Source: Atriophallophorus winterbourni (Eukaryota; Platyhelminthes; Trematoda; Plagiorchiida; Microphallidae). From it: a DNA stretch of 64,000 nucleotides. This document shows positions 22,380 through 31,964 of this stretch, piece by piece. Position 1 is the stretch's first letter; every line of letters begins with the position of its first letter. The stretch lies in the NCBI GenBank assembly GCA_013407085.1, contig JACCGJ010013444.1:1-64000 (forward strand). Direction: 5' to 3'. The notes beneath the pieces were generated by a model. It ran no database searches and was not told the origin of the DNA. It saw nothing but the letters and a program-made list of their open reading frames with translations. Position numbers and translations under genes: made by a program.

Positions 22380-22848
22380 AGAAATGTTTCGGATTGCACG
22401 GTGACTACACCTACAAGGACGGCCCAATCTATGTCTGGAAGGTTGAAATCACCTAAGATGAGTACCCTGGGAGCTGATTGAAACAAACTGTCGAGCGTCT
22501 CAATCAGCTGTGTAATCTCCAGCTTGGCTGCACTAGGTGTGGCGTAGACACAAGCATTTACGAGGGCTGACTTGTAAAAAGTCAGGATACTCGTAACAAC
22601 TTGAACGTTTTCGCTGGTTAGTGATATATATCCGTGCCCGTATTGTGCAAGCCTTACTCTAGGAGGAGTGCAACGTCAGGTCTATCGCATCTAATGACGA
22701 GATAATGCTCGCTGATGTTTATTGGCACACCATCAAGCGAGGACAGCCAGATCTCAGAAAGCGCTATAACCCGGGGGTGTAACTCAGCCAGCCGAATTGA
22801 GAAGTCAGCCCACTTATTCCTTATGCTGCACACATTTGCGTACAGCAC
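22380..22848 (-). pseudogene. Element IV endonuclease, decayed
   Basis: The start is open: LLYANVCSIRNKWADFSIRLAELHPRVIALSEIWLS (22848-22740) has the conserved N-rich opening and the catalytic glutamate (normally SETW). Farther on, around 22425-22465, LILGDFNLPDIDW carries the D-x-N motif in another frame. Stops and shifts lie between. 21600-22380 holds only decayed linker sequence without an open frame. Confidence 0.7.
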
Positions 22849-23293
22849 TGGAGCGCTGGTAATGCGTGCTTCTGAAACTAATCATGCATGGCCCTAGGTC
22901 GAAGCACCCGAGGGAGGTGCACCTTTTTGGCGTGCTACTTGAAGTAGGGGTATCCGGCTTAACAGCCTATTGCATGGATCTTACGGGCCTTTTTCTGAGG
23001 ATTGAGGCCACATCCATAGAAGAAGACCAACTACTGGAGACATCTGCTTGGCTCCCACCCTCATTTTCGATAAGCCCGTCTACGTCGTATAATTCCGACA
23101 GCAAGACTCGTGGCGATGCGCTGTTTGGTAAGATGGTAACGGATTCACTAGCGCTTCTATTTGCATCAGAATTACGGATAGCAAATGTCCTTAAAGCTAG
23201 GTTTTTCCTATTTGACGAGGAAGAATTTTGTTTAATCCAAAAGGGAGGGTTGTCCGGCTCAACCTGTAGCTTTTCTAGAGTTGTGTTGGCGAT

Positions 23294-24220
23294 TTATTCA
23301 GCCCTAGACACTACCGCATCCCGGTGTGTCTGGTATTTGAATTCTACTAGAATTGGCCTAGGGCGATTATTCATCTTCCATCTCCCAACACGGTGAATTC
23401 GCACCGTAAACGTTAAACGCCTCAGACCTATCATCCGAATAAGATCGCTGATAAATCTGCGATCAAAATCTTTTCGACTTTTTGATTCCCTAATGGAGGG
23501 CTCCGCTCGGTTCAAAACTAGTACATTTCAGGTTCTAGTTTTTGAAGAAGAAGAAGAAGAAGTACCGTGCAGCGCCTCAAACTGCTTACGCGAAACGGTT
23601 AATTCCTGGATAATATGATCCAGTGCTTGTGAGCCAGCAACATTTCCATGCTGCTTTCGTGGAGTCGTGGCTTTACTGGTCTTAATGCGCCTTTTCGATG
23701 TTCCAGCTAAGTAACCCCCCTTCGAAGAGGAAGATTGCTTTGGAGGACGAGACAACTTGCTAACTATGTCTACATTTTCAGTGGATTTAATTTTTCCACC
23801 TTCTTGTTCGCACGCTTTTGTGAAGATTTAGCTTCATTTACCACCTCAGGAGAGGTAGCTTGTTTGAAAGGAAGTTCTAACTGGCTAGATTTTTAGCAAT
23901 CCCCTTGCCAGCTGTTGTCTCAGAACTTATATTCGCTCTAACAACAGATGCATACGTTTGGGCGGGTACAAAATCTGACGAGCTTGGCGACGTCATACTA
24001 TTCATTGGCTTTTGCCAAGCGGCGTCAGTGACAGTCTCATGACAGCCGATACAATACCACTCCAGCAGAGGTACTTTGCGTATATCCCGTAGTGAGATTT
24101 ATTTATGCATGAGCAGCTAGGGTGAGCTCAACGCTTGCACGCTGTGCACTCGATTCCCTTAGCCACCATTTTGGCACATTTTCCGTTGAGGCAGTTATTT
24201 TTGTACTCATATCTATCGGT
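23294..24220 (-). pseudogene. Element IV ORF1: PHD-like finger, basic region, RRM-like segment
   Basis: Near 24215-24040 the minus strand reads CLNGKC, KMVAKGIECTACKR, a stop where tryptophan is expected, then AHPSC, a PHD-type Cys/His order. Frame 23755-23528 is basic and Ser/Lys-rich (RPPKQSSSSKGGYLAGTSKRRIKTSK). Frame 23515-23294 has FISDLIRMIGL, FTVRIHRVGRWKMNNRPRPILVEF, an RRM-like fold signature found in many LINE ORF1 proteins. The layout (PHD, basic tail, RRM-like) matches element III. Broken by several indels. Confidence 0.62.
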
Positions 24221-24384
24221 TAAAGGTATGCGTAATGATAGGTCACTAGAAAAATACAGGCTGATTTTATTACTAGCGTACAAAATCAACAAAAAATATC
24301 AATAATATAGTTAAATAGTTATTCTATTTTACTGCAAATTCAAGGAATAGCGAAAATTCGTAATAATATATTATTGGAGCGTGG

Positions 24385-24565
24385 AAAATACAACCGAGTT
24401 TAATATCAGTATCAGTATCACAGGGCGATAGTCGACCAAGTCAAAACGATTGCCCAGATTTTTTCGAAGGTGTGCTTCAGAACACCCGCCACTACCAGGA
24501 TTGCTTCGTAAGTAACACAGGTGTGTGTAACTGTGAATGAAAGATGGAAAAGGTCTCATTACCTA
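24385..24565 (-). mobile_element. LINE 3' end with (TATCAG)n tail
   Basis: The plus strand shows three TATCAG repeats followed by a block with CAGGGCGATAGTCGACC and ACACCCGCCACTACCAGGATT. The same block appears inverted at 52735-52915 with its own TATCAG-type tail. No coding part remains. The block has the same general order as the element IV 3' UTR (a CCACTRCC-type segment, then a hairpin) but a different tail. Confidence 0.65.
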
Positions 24566-24837
24566 AAGATGAGAGAGATAATGCACTTAGTATGTCCAAT
24601 CAAATGAAAAGACGATGTACAGCAGTTTATTTTGACATATACGGAAAAATGAAAAAGAACTGCTTTTTGTGTTTCAAATTGATTTTCCAAATTTTTTTGT
24701 GGGTTTTGACCATGAGAATGTAGGGTGTAAGGTTCAAATTAGTTTGAAATTCTTCCTTCCCCTTTAACATTTCTTTTATTTTGAACCTTGTTACAAAACC
24801 TGAATTTTGTGAAATAGATTTTACTTGTGTTTAATTT
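24566..24837. other. No gene recognised
   Basis: AT-rich sequence between a LINE end and the left foldback arm. It has no open frame of note and no recognised repeat. Confidence 0.5.
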
Positions 24838-25272
24838 TCCTACAGTATTTTGATATAAAACTTTTCTTTTTGTAATCATTTCTGTTATAGCAAATATTTT
24901 CTTTACACGACTTCGGTCAAATGTTTGTTTTAATTTATTGTTTCTGCCATTGTCGGTCATTGTTGCGGAATTCGGTTGCCATTTTTATCTTCAGTATTTT
25001 GCTTGAATTTGGACGCTATTTTGAGTGTCATTTTTGCTTGTCACAGAAAGTTTGGACGACATTTTGGTCGTCTCTTGTTTGAATTAAATTTGATTCTGAA
25101 GTATTTGGCTCTATTGTTGCTGTGACGTTCCCATGCAATTAGGGTTTGTATAGTTATTTTTGTTGTAATTGTTGTTAATTACAGTACCGTAGAATATCCG
25201 AATTGTGGTTTTGAATATATCGAAATAAGAAACGGGTGGACTACGCGTAACTCACGTCACAGACAATACAGA
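24838..25272 (+). repeat. Left arm of foldback inverted repeat
   Basis: About 435 bases that read as the imperfect reverse complement of 25840-26301. Shared blocks include CGGGTGGACTACGCGTAACTC, GTTTGTATAGTTATTTTTGTTG and TGTCGGTCATTGTTG. The inner ends face a LINE fragment. No coding potential was seen. Confidence 0.75.
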
Positions 25273-25839
25273 GGGATTTACTCCTATAGGTAATGTTGCG
25301 GGAAGAGCACCTGCTACCGTTTGTCCAGCCCATGTTTGAACGCAATTACTGAAGTTGCCGAGAATAGTTCGAGTTTAACTTGCACAATGCTGAAGGTGGC
25401 TAAATGCCAATCAGGCGCCCAGATTTTTTTGACGGTATGCGGTTGAGCACCCAGCACTTTGATTTTTTTGCATACAGTTCGTACGTTTCACAACTTCTAA
25501 TTTCTGGATATCTGGAAAGTAAGGTAAGAGTCCTCTTCACCAGCACGGCGAGAGGTCAGCTATTCAGGAAACAATGCAATAATATGGGTGAACAAGTTTT
25601 GCTTTATGAAATCACTAGTCTAGTCGAGGCAAAGTGAAGCAGTCATAAACTGCATGTGGGTTAAGAAGTTGTCAGGTTGCCTAGGCCTAGACATATATGA
25701 GATAAAATATGTTACAATACGTTTTTTGTAGTTTTTTGAGCTATTTTATTAGACAGTGTGCGGAAATATAGTAGGCTATATACCGTCTAATTCCCTTCCA
25801 AAGCTCAACACATTTGGGAAGTTTACTATTGTTTTGTCT
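25273..25839 (-). mobile_element. Family VII LINE 3' end between foldback arms
   Basis: This minus-strand 3' UTR matches 15890-16340: GGTATGCGGTTGA, a palindrome at 25537-25554, the three-hairpin module at 25612-25692, and a truncated RT end near 25800-25835. It forms the spacer of the inverted repeat. It is 5'-truncated inside the segment homologous to 16345. Confidence 0.7.
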
Positions 25840-26301
25840 GTGAAGTGAGTTACGCGTAGTCCACCCGTTTCTTATTTCGACAAATTCAAAACAACCGTTT
25901 TGATATTCTTCGGTACTGTTATTAACAACAATTACAACAAAAATAACTATACAAACCTCAATTGTATAGGAACGTCACAACAACAATGGAGCCAAATACT
26001 CCAGAAGCAAATTCAATTCAAACCAAAGACGACCTGATAAAAAATTGGAGAATCGATTTACCAAAATGTCGTCCAAACTTTCTGTGACAATCAAAAATGA
26101 CACTCAAAATAGCGTCTAAAATTAAGCAAAATACTGGAGCCCAAAATGGCAACAAAATTCAGCAACAATGACCGACAATGGAAGAAACAATAAATTAAAA
26201 CAAAACATTTAACCGAATTCGTGTAAAGAAATAACAATAATATTAATAACAATAACAGAAATATTAACAAAAAGAAAAGTTTTCTATCAAAATATTGTAG
26301 G
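25840..26301 (-). repeat. Right arm of foldback inverted repeat
   Basis: The reverse-complement partner of 24838-25272, with small gaps and substitutions. It ends about 30 bases before a BEL/Pao RT fragment. It may be an internally rearranged LTR pair, a foldback transposon, or an inverted duplication; I cannot tell which. Confidence 0.72.
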
Positions 26302-26332
26302 AAATGTCCTTGGCAGAGCGTAAGGATGATAT

Positions 26333-27960
26333 TCATCTATCAAATAACAACACAATATCATCAGGAATCCTTTCATCCCATCTCAACTGTATCCTGCAAA
26401 TGCATTGTAATAAATGCTTCCCGGGCAGAATCCATGGACTCATTAACCCAAGATGATCGTACAGACTGTTGACCATGGACAGTATTCTTTTTCTCGGCAT
26501 ATTAAACTCCAGTGTAAATTCATCATAAGATGCGTTCCATATCACTCTAAACATTCTTTCGATACACGGGTTGTCCTCCTCTATCACCCGAACATGAAGG
26601 GCCAGTTCGTGTGTTTGCATAAACTCGAACAACAAATGGTCTTTTGATATCCATTTCGTCAAATTGAACCCACCAGGTTTCAATAATTCACTGAGCTGCC
26701 GCATCACTCTCATTGCTTCTTCTCAAAATGACACCGAAATCAAGCAGTTAGTATTACATATTTACTGATGCTCTCGTCGATCTTATGTCCAAACTGATCT
26801 ACAGTACTTCGTAACGCATAAGTTGCACAAAATGGTAAAGAAGTGGCACCAAATAGATGCACTGTCATCCGGTACGATTTAATGTGCGACGTCATGTCGT
26901 TATTCGACCACCAAAGCAGTCCTAATGCGTCTCGGTCGGCCTGCGGTGCAGGCAATTGCAGAAACATTTTCTTGATGTCAGCCAAGTTCGTTGTCAGGTT
27001 CCGACCCTTCAACGAAATGTCGTTCAAGCCGATGTGGTTATACTTTGCAGCAAAATCAAATTTTATTCTACACTTCTCCGGTTTTCGTCGATTCAGTAGC
27101 GGGTTATGTGTCAAATACCAAACACGTGTCGGACGCTCAAAAGTATATGAAATATTCTCGATGTGCCCGGATTCGAAGTGATGTCGTAATACTTCAACAT
27201 ATTTTAGATACAACTTTCCATCTCTTTCAATACGTCTTTTTAACATGCTGAGCATCTTTAAGGCAAACTGATAATTATCATCCAATTGAATATCAGTTTT
27301 TTTCCACGGAAGGGGTACCTGAAAATGACCGTCAACTAAGAGGGATTTTTCTACTATACGTAACGAGGATCCATTATTACGAGAGAGAAATGTATCTGTC
27401 ACACAAGGATCGGCGAACTTTTCGTCATGCAACTTCTTGAGTTTGTCGAGCACATCTTGTGTTCGTGTGGCGAGAGCACTCACATTATTAACAACTGTCG
27501 ATCAATCAGTTGGTCCCTGTATTACCCATCCAAGTAACGTCTTGGTAGCGAATGGCTACCTACGACCACTTGAACGTTGTTCAATCACACAATGCGCTTC
27601 CGGTACGTTGCATCCAATCAGCAAAGTTATTTCTTGCCCAACATTCTTTGAAAATTTCAGATTTCTCAAATGGGTATACCTCGCGCTGATAATATATGGG
27701 GAATTCAGCACTGCTTCAGGTAACTTTGAATTCGTGTAAGCTTCGGCAACATGAATTATTTCATCTTCGTCTACCAAGTGCACATCGAAACTTAATAACA
27801 AGCTTTTGAAGTTTTAACGTATGGTCGTACCAGCCTTATCCTACAGTGGCATACAAGCGCTCCTTGATTACCATTCCTCCACTGTTTTAAGCGCATGCGG
27901 ATCCTGATCCTACTGTCCCTACAGGATGAGTGCAAACAGCACGAAACAGATCGTGGGGTG
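26333..27960 (-). pseudogene. BEL/Pao retrotransposon fragment (protease end and RT)
   Basis: Minus-strand pieces: LLIGCNVPEAHCVIEQR (27801-27556), the link between protease and RT in BEL/Pao Pol. Then DGHFQVPLPWKK, YLTHNPLLNRRKPEKCRIKFDFAAKYNHIGLND, LLWWSNND and HLFGATSLPFCATYAL (27483-26740). FNLTKWISKD and DHLGLMSPWILPGK follow (26713-26333). These match the order of the BEL/Pao element at 35659-40332 but the wording differs, so it is another family. The Y-x-DD region falls at the break between frames near 26730. The fragment is cut at 26333 beside the foldback arm; no LTR is recognised. Upstream, 27802-27960 has no clear motif. Confidence 0.75.
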
Positions 27961-27984
27961 TGTGACGGAAAAGCATGAGAATTT

Positions 27985-28072
27985 GTTTTTGCAAATGTTC
28001 ATAATACAATCTGATTGTACAAACCTTTTAAAAATTATTGATCATGGTCAACATGCCTCGGATTTCCAAGAT
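27985..28072 (+). mobile_element. Very short family I LINE 3' end
   Basis: The last 85 or so bases of a family I 3' UTR on the plus strand, matching the complement of 1-90. It has TACAATCTGATTGTAC and the terminal stem-loop, mutated on one side (CCTCGG). An A/T-rich tail of TTTATTTATT type follows. A severely 5'-truncated insertion. Confidence 0.75.
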
Positions 28073-29194
28073 TAAAATTTATTTATTTATCTATTTTTTC
28101 ATTTAATTCAACTCATTTGTTTTCGTGAATCCTACAACGCCTGCATTACGGATCCCTGGTAATTTTTCCCGGCCTCCTGTACAATTATTTTCTACTGATC
28201 AGAAGAGTTATTGGGGCTACCTTTAGATTGAACTATGTCTCTGCGGAATTAAATCGAGACACTATTGTCGATCATCACTTCCGTGAGTGCAACAGATATT
28301 TTTATGAAGACATTTCCTTTCATTCCTCACATTTACTGAACAAAACTATTGTTGCCTGCAAATCTTTTTCCTTCAACCGAAGCAAATATTACATTGCTTA
28401 TTCCAGATGTAATGAACTCAGAAACTCTTTTGTTTCCCATCAGGCACGATACATGGTTAAACAATGGATGGAGGTTCCATAGTTAAAGATGCGATTGACA
28501 ATTTGATAACTGGTGTTATCATTTCATCAATTTCCTAACTTCATTTTCTAATTTCATTCGCAGGTTTGTCTTGGTCTGGTATCCTGACAGTATTTCAGCC
28601 CACGTACAGTATTCATTGTATGACACTTCGCCCGAACCAGGCCTGTGTGAATATATGCAGTTCACTTTTTCTAATCTTTGTGGAGAAATTCATTTAATTA
28701 CTGAAACTTTGTGTACACGAATAAAGACATTTTCTTTCTTTTTTATTCCAAAGAATGGTGAGTGTTCCGTTGTTATTTTTTAAACGTACGATGACGCCAT
28801 ACTTCGACTTCACGTTCGGTGTATATCGCGGAATGACGCCTTGATATTGTGTGGAAGATGTTATTAATTGTGATGTTCTATAGTGAAGTCATCAAGAGTT
28901 GTTTCTGAAAATTCAAAATCTTGTTGGTCATGGTGAGTATTCGAAATTTCGAATTATTCCATAATTACTCTATTAATTTATCAACAGTGACTGCTAGTAT
29001 TTTGTGCGGGATACGCGCATTATGCTCCGATAATGGCTTTGACGTTGACTAACGTTGCGGACAGCTAATAATCTCATGCTCAATTAATATTTTTTTCTCT
29101 CATATTGCTTAATTGGCATAAATGGCAATAATATAATTTACGGGAAAAGAAAAGCGGATAAGATCTGTAATTTAAAACCATGTAAGATGTTCTC
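28073..29194. other. Mostly unassigned; one LINE 3' module
   Basis: The only recognised item is a diverged three-hairpin module at 28576-28650 (plus), which implies an old LINE 3' UTR. An open frame at 28228-28482 is followed by possible splice signals (an acceptor-like TTCGCAG near 28560). I recognise no domain in it and do not call a gene. No protein family is suggested by the rest. Confidence 0.45.
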
Positions 29195-29202
29195 GTCACA
29201 AC
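29195..29202. repeat. Left target-site duplication of hAT1
   Basis: GTCACAAC, repeated exactly at 31699-31706. Eight bases is the hallmark duplication length of hAT transposons. Confidence 0.92.
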
Positions 29203-29221
29203 CAGACAATAACAAATGTCA

Positions 29222-29440
29222 CTTTTTTGGAGCGAAGCGAAGTGCGAAGCGAATTTTCGAAGTGCCCTAACTGCCCTTCGCAATGGCGAATAGTATAAAA
29301 GCAAATATCCGAAGTGCACTTCGCAATGGCGAAGCGAAGCAAAGCTTCGCACTTTGCTATAACGAATATAAGCGAATAATCTTCGCTCAACTTCGATGTA
29401 ACCCAAAAACTTCGTTTTCGACAAAAAACCTTGCTATAAT
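29222..29440. repeat. Left subterminal GCGAAG repeats of hAT1
   Basis: Many copies of GCGAAGC, CTTCGC and CGAAG within 220 bases, in both orientations. The matching array is at 31495-31680. Similar motifs fill both introns of the internal gene (29880-30000 and 30825-30960). Confidence 0.8.
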
Positions 29441-29607
29441 TCGCTAATTAGGCTCCACCTCTGAGTCAGTCTCTGAGACCGGGGTTCTGGACCTGGACCT
29501 GGTGCCGGAACTTTCCGGCTGCCTCCAGTCATAGGGGAGTAGGCCTCCGCCGTGAGCTCCTGGGTGTCGACAAACTCGACATCCTCAAGGTTGGCCTCAG
29601 GGTCATC

Positions 29608-31080
29608 CTAGTCTTCGAGCTGCTGCTGACTCTGAGTGCTGATACTTTCGCCATTGGTGAACTCCTGGATGCGGAGCTTCATCCTCTTCATGTAGGGGAG
29701 CACTTTCTCGTAATTGTCATGAATGTAGAAGAGCTCCTGGACCCTCTCTTGTTCAGAAGGCTTCGGGTGGGCTTGGTCACGAGTCCAGCTTCCGAGAAGA
29801 CCCTCTCTGATGAGGCCGAGGTAGCCGGGATGGCGTAGACCATCCTAAAAGAAAATGAGACAGGTTGAGTATTTTGTATTAGGTTCCAGGGGGTGTAAAA
29901 GTTAAACTACTATTTCGAAGTATAGCAATACTATATCAAAGTATAGCAATACTACATCTAAGAATAGAAAATAATATATCGAAGTATAGCGAATAAGAGA
30001 ATTAAATTTAATCCAACGGAACTTGGCGAGTAGAGGGAGCTTCTTGGCCTTCATCTTCAAGTACTGCAGCACGTCGATGCCCTCCTTTTCCAGGGGAGAC
30101 GCCATCCACTCATTCATCTCCTTGACATAGGGAGGAACTGGGGCTGGTTTAGACTGGGACTGGTCGACGCTGCCAAAGGCCAATTCCGGATCAAGATCAA
30201 GGTCATGGTGCTCTTGGAGAAAACCTTCAAGATCTTGGCAAGCGGGTTCCGGCATCTGAATGGATGGTGGGGCGGCTGGGGCCAAGTTGGCCAAGAGCAA
30301 CTTGATGCTCTGCTCGCACTCGTAGAAGAGGTGACCATGAGACCTGGTCCTAAGGTACACGGCCTTCTGAGTGGGGTTCAGGTAGTGCGCCATCTGGTAG
30401 AGGTCCACGTTCCTGCCCAGCTCGGGAACTCTGATCTTGATCTCCTCCTGGAACTTCTTGATGAATGCCTTGGTGGCATCCTTGAAGTCGGCGAACAGCT
30501 TGATCCTGGAGGCGGACATCATGGCAATCTTGGCCATGTCCGGAACGACATGCTGCAGGGTGGGCGTCTCATCTGCCTGGAGACGTTTGCTGACCTCCTT
30601 GATCTGCTCGAGGGGCCAGAGGATGTCTTCCAGGTCCTGAAACTGCAGCTTGTTTGGAATGAGGGCCGCAAAGTCTGAAGGGGTGTTGAAGACATCATCC
30701 TTCAGCGACAGCAGGACCGCCTTGTTCCGGACGATGGATGTGATGGTCATGCACATTGAAAACCAGCGGATCTTGCTGTACTGAACGATCTTGATGAAGG
30801 GAACTGTAAAGGAATGACTTCTGAACTTCGAAGTTATAGCAAATAATAACGAAGCTTCGCTAATAATATGGCGAAGCTTTGCAAATATAGCGAAGTATAA
30901 CGAATAACATAGCAAATTATATAGCGAATTATAGCGAATAGTATCGAAGTTAACCGAATATTGCGCTCACTCACCTTCCAAGTCAGCTGCCTTCTTGAGG
31001 GTCGGGCTCCTCTTGGACTTCTGGGCCGAGGCCGAGTCTTTGTCCTTGTCCGACTTGTGGTGCGTCTTCGGGGGGCTCAT
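29608..31080 (-). pseudogene. hAT1 transposase-like gene, three exons, N-terminally reduced
   Basis: Exon 1 is 31080-30975 (starts MSPPKTHHKSDKDKD, Lys/Ser-rich). Intron 1 is 30974-30804 (GTGAGT...CAG), exon 2 is 30803-30023, intron 2 is 30022-29845 (donor GTTCCG is weak, acceptor TTTTAG). Exon 3 starts at 29844. Splicing keeps one frame: RWFSM, LEDILWPLEQIKEVSKRLQ, PTLQHVVPDMAKI, then LPLLAK joined to MVYAIPATSASSERVFSEAG. The last is the hallmark hAT C-terminal dimerisation block. A 1-base shift just after it (about 29770) leads to TGA at 29688-29690, whereas the alternative frame (ERVQELFYIHDNYEKVL) runs on to TAG at 29608-29610. The product, about 347 residues, lacks the BED finger and the catalytic acidic residues of normal hAT transposases (500-700 residues). 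A non-autonomous or regulatory copy is likely. Confidence 0.82.
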
Positions 31081-31115
31081 GATGAGACTATGATAAGACA
31101 ATTAAATTTTCATCC

Positions 31116-31123
31116 TATTTATA
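31116..31123 (-). promoter_or_regulatory. TATA box of the hAT1 gene
   Basis: On the minus strand TATAAATA within CTATAAATAG lies about 36 bases upstream of the ATG at 31080. This is a canonical core promoter match in a sensible position, implying a very short 5' UTR. Confidence 0.65.
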
Positions 31124-31494
31124 GTCCTCCAACCACGCACGCAAAAGAAACAAACGCCCAGGCAAGGCGGCAAGCACCCACGCAGAGCGGCAAACACCCA
31201 CGCCCTTTGCATCCGGCCACACACCTACGAGAATACATTTAAAATATTAAAGTACAAAAAAGTACAACCATTTGTCTACTGACCGTAACTCTAGTTACCA
31301 CCTCAAATGTTAGCTTATAGCAATTAAACAAGCAGTCGGTTGCTAAGTAGCTTACGTCGGTACCTTCAGTCACCATCGGAGTGCACTTGTCTGGCCTTTG
31401 TCTATCAACAAGTCAACAAGTGTCAACATCAAAAACAATTCCTGTAGACAAAGGGTTAAAATATTAAAGTACAAGAATGAACACCCGTCGCTTT

Positions 31495-31680
31495 TAGCGA
31501 AGACTTCGCTGATATTTGTTTACGGCGAAGTTTGAACTTGCGCTTCGTTTTAAGCGAAGCGAAGTATAACGAATTTTTAGCGAAGTTTATTTTTGCCCTT
31601 CGCCATGGCGATAGCGAAGCGAATATTCAACAATATTCGCTTCGCTTCGCAACTTCGCTTCGCTTTAAATACCAAAGTGA
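31495..31680. repeat. Right subterminal GCGAAG repeats of hAT1
   Basis: A dense array of GCGAAGC/GCTTCGC motifs mirroring 29222-29440. It lies between the promoter region and the right TIR. Confidence 0.8.
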
Positions 31681-31698
31681 AGTATTCGTTATTGTCCG

Positions 31699-31706
31699 GT
31701 CACAAC
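31699..31706. repeat. Right target-site duplication of hAT1
   Basis: GTCACAAC, identical to 29195-29202. Confidence 0.92.
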
Positions 31707-31964
31707 GCCTATTTTTCATACATTATGCAAATTTCATGAGTGTATTTTTATATTAGACAGAAGGCACACGGGTCGTGTTAAATAAGTTCTCGTCGAAAAA
31801 TCAAAATTTTATGAAAATTAGATGCACCATACCAAAACGTTAATTCATCTCAACAATGACGGAATTCATATGATAGGATTTCGATATTCTGTTACACTCA
31901 CTTTCAATGAACAGATACACTATCTTATTACTGGAGCCATGCGATTTTAAACATTATGCACAAC

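Larger units (their letters stand above)
16561..24220 (-). mobile_element. Element IV: PHD-finger LINE, split by copy C
   Basis: Reading minus from about 24220: PHD-like finger, ORF1 with an RRM-like segment (23294-23515), endonuclease (22848-22380), RT (21598-20384), interruption by copy C (20383-17191), then the RT end (17190-17030). The 3' UTR follows, with a palindrome at 16798-16818 and a (GTTCA)n tail at about 16563-16580. The copy is old, with many stops and shifts. The fragments at 4881-5310 and 6584-7970 belong to the same family. It interrupts family VII at 16560 within that element's RRLKGDL segment. Confidence 0.74.
29203..31698 (-). mobile_element. hAT1: 2496-bp hAT transposon with TIRs and 8-bp target duplication
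   Basis: The ends are imperfect terminal inverted repeats: left CAGACAATAACAAAT, right (reverse complement) CGGACAATAACGAAT, then a shared TCACT block. The element is flanked by identical GTCACAAC octamers. Subterminal regions (29222-29440 and 31495-31680) are packed with GCGAAGC/GCTTCGC-type motifs, the kind of dense short repeats hAT transposases bind. Inside, on the minus strand, is a spliced transposase-like gene with a TATA box. Exons are clearly more GC-rich than surrounding DNA, including the other elements, suggesting a foreign origin or strong base bias. It lies just upstream of LINE unit D. Confidence 0.9.

Noticed and set aside
26091..26336. Leu/Phe-rich frame MNIILTLCQGHFLQYF
   Set aside because: A low-complexity translation of the AT-rich right foldback arm, not a protein.
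28228..28482. Possible helicase (PIF1/Helitron-like) fragment because of YYIAYSRCNELRNSF
   Set aside because: One short resemblance to a helicase end motif, with no other helicase motif before or after it. Left as unassigned.
30205..30678. Plus-strand 157-codon open frame rich in Leu, Gly and Val
   Set aside because: It is the complement of hAT1 exon 2, open only because that exon is GC-rich. The minus strand has the hAT motifs and splice sites.
29222..31680. CRISPR array or satellite from the repeated GCGAAG words
   Set aside because: The words are short, irregularly spaced and in both orientations, lie within a bounded hAT element, and have no fixed repeat-spacer period.
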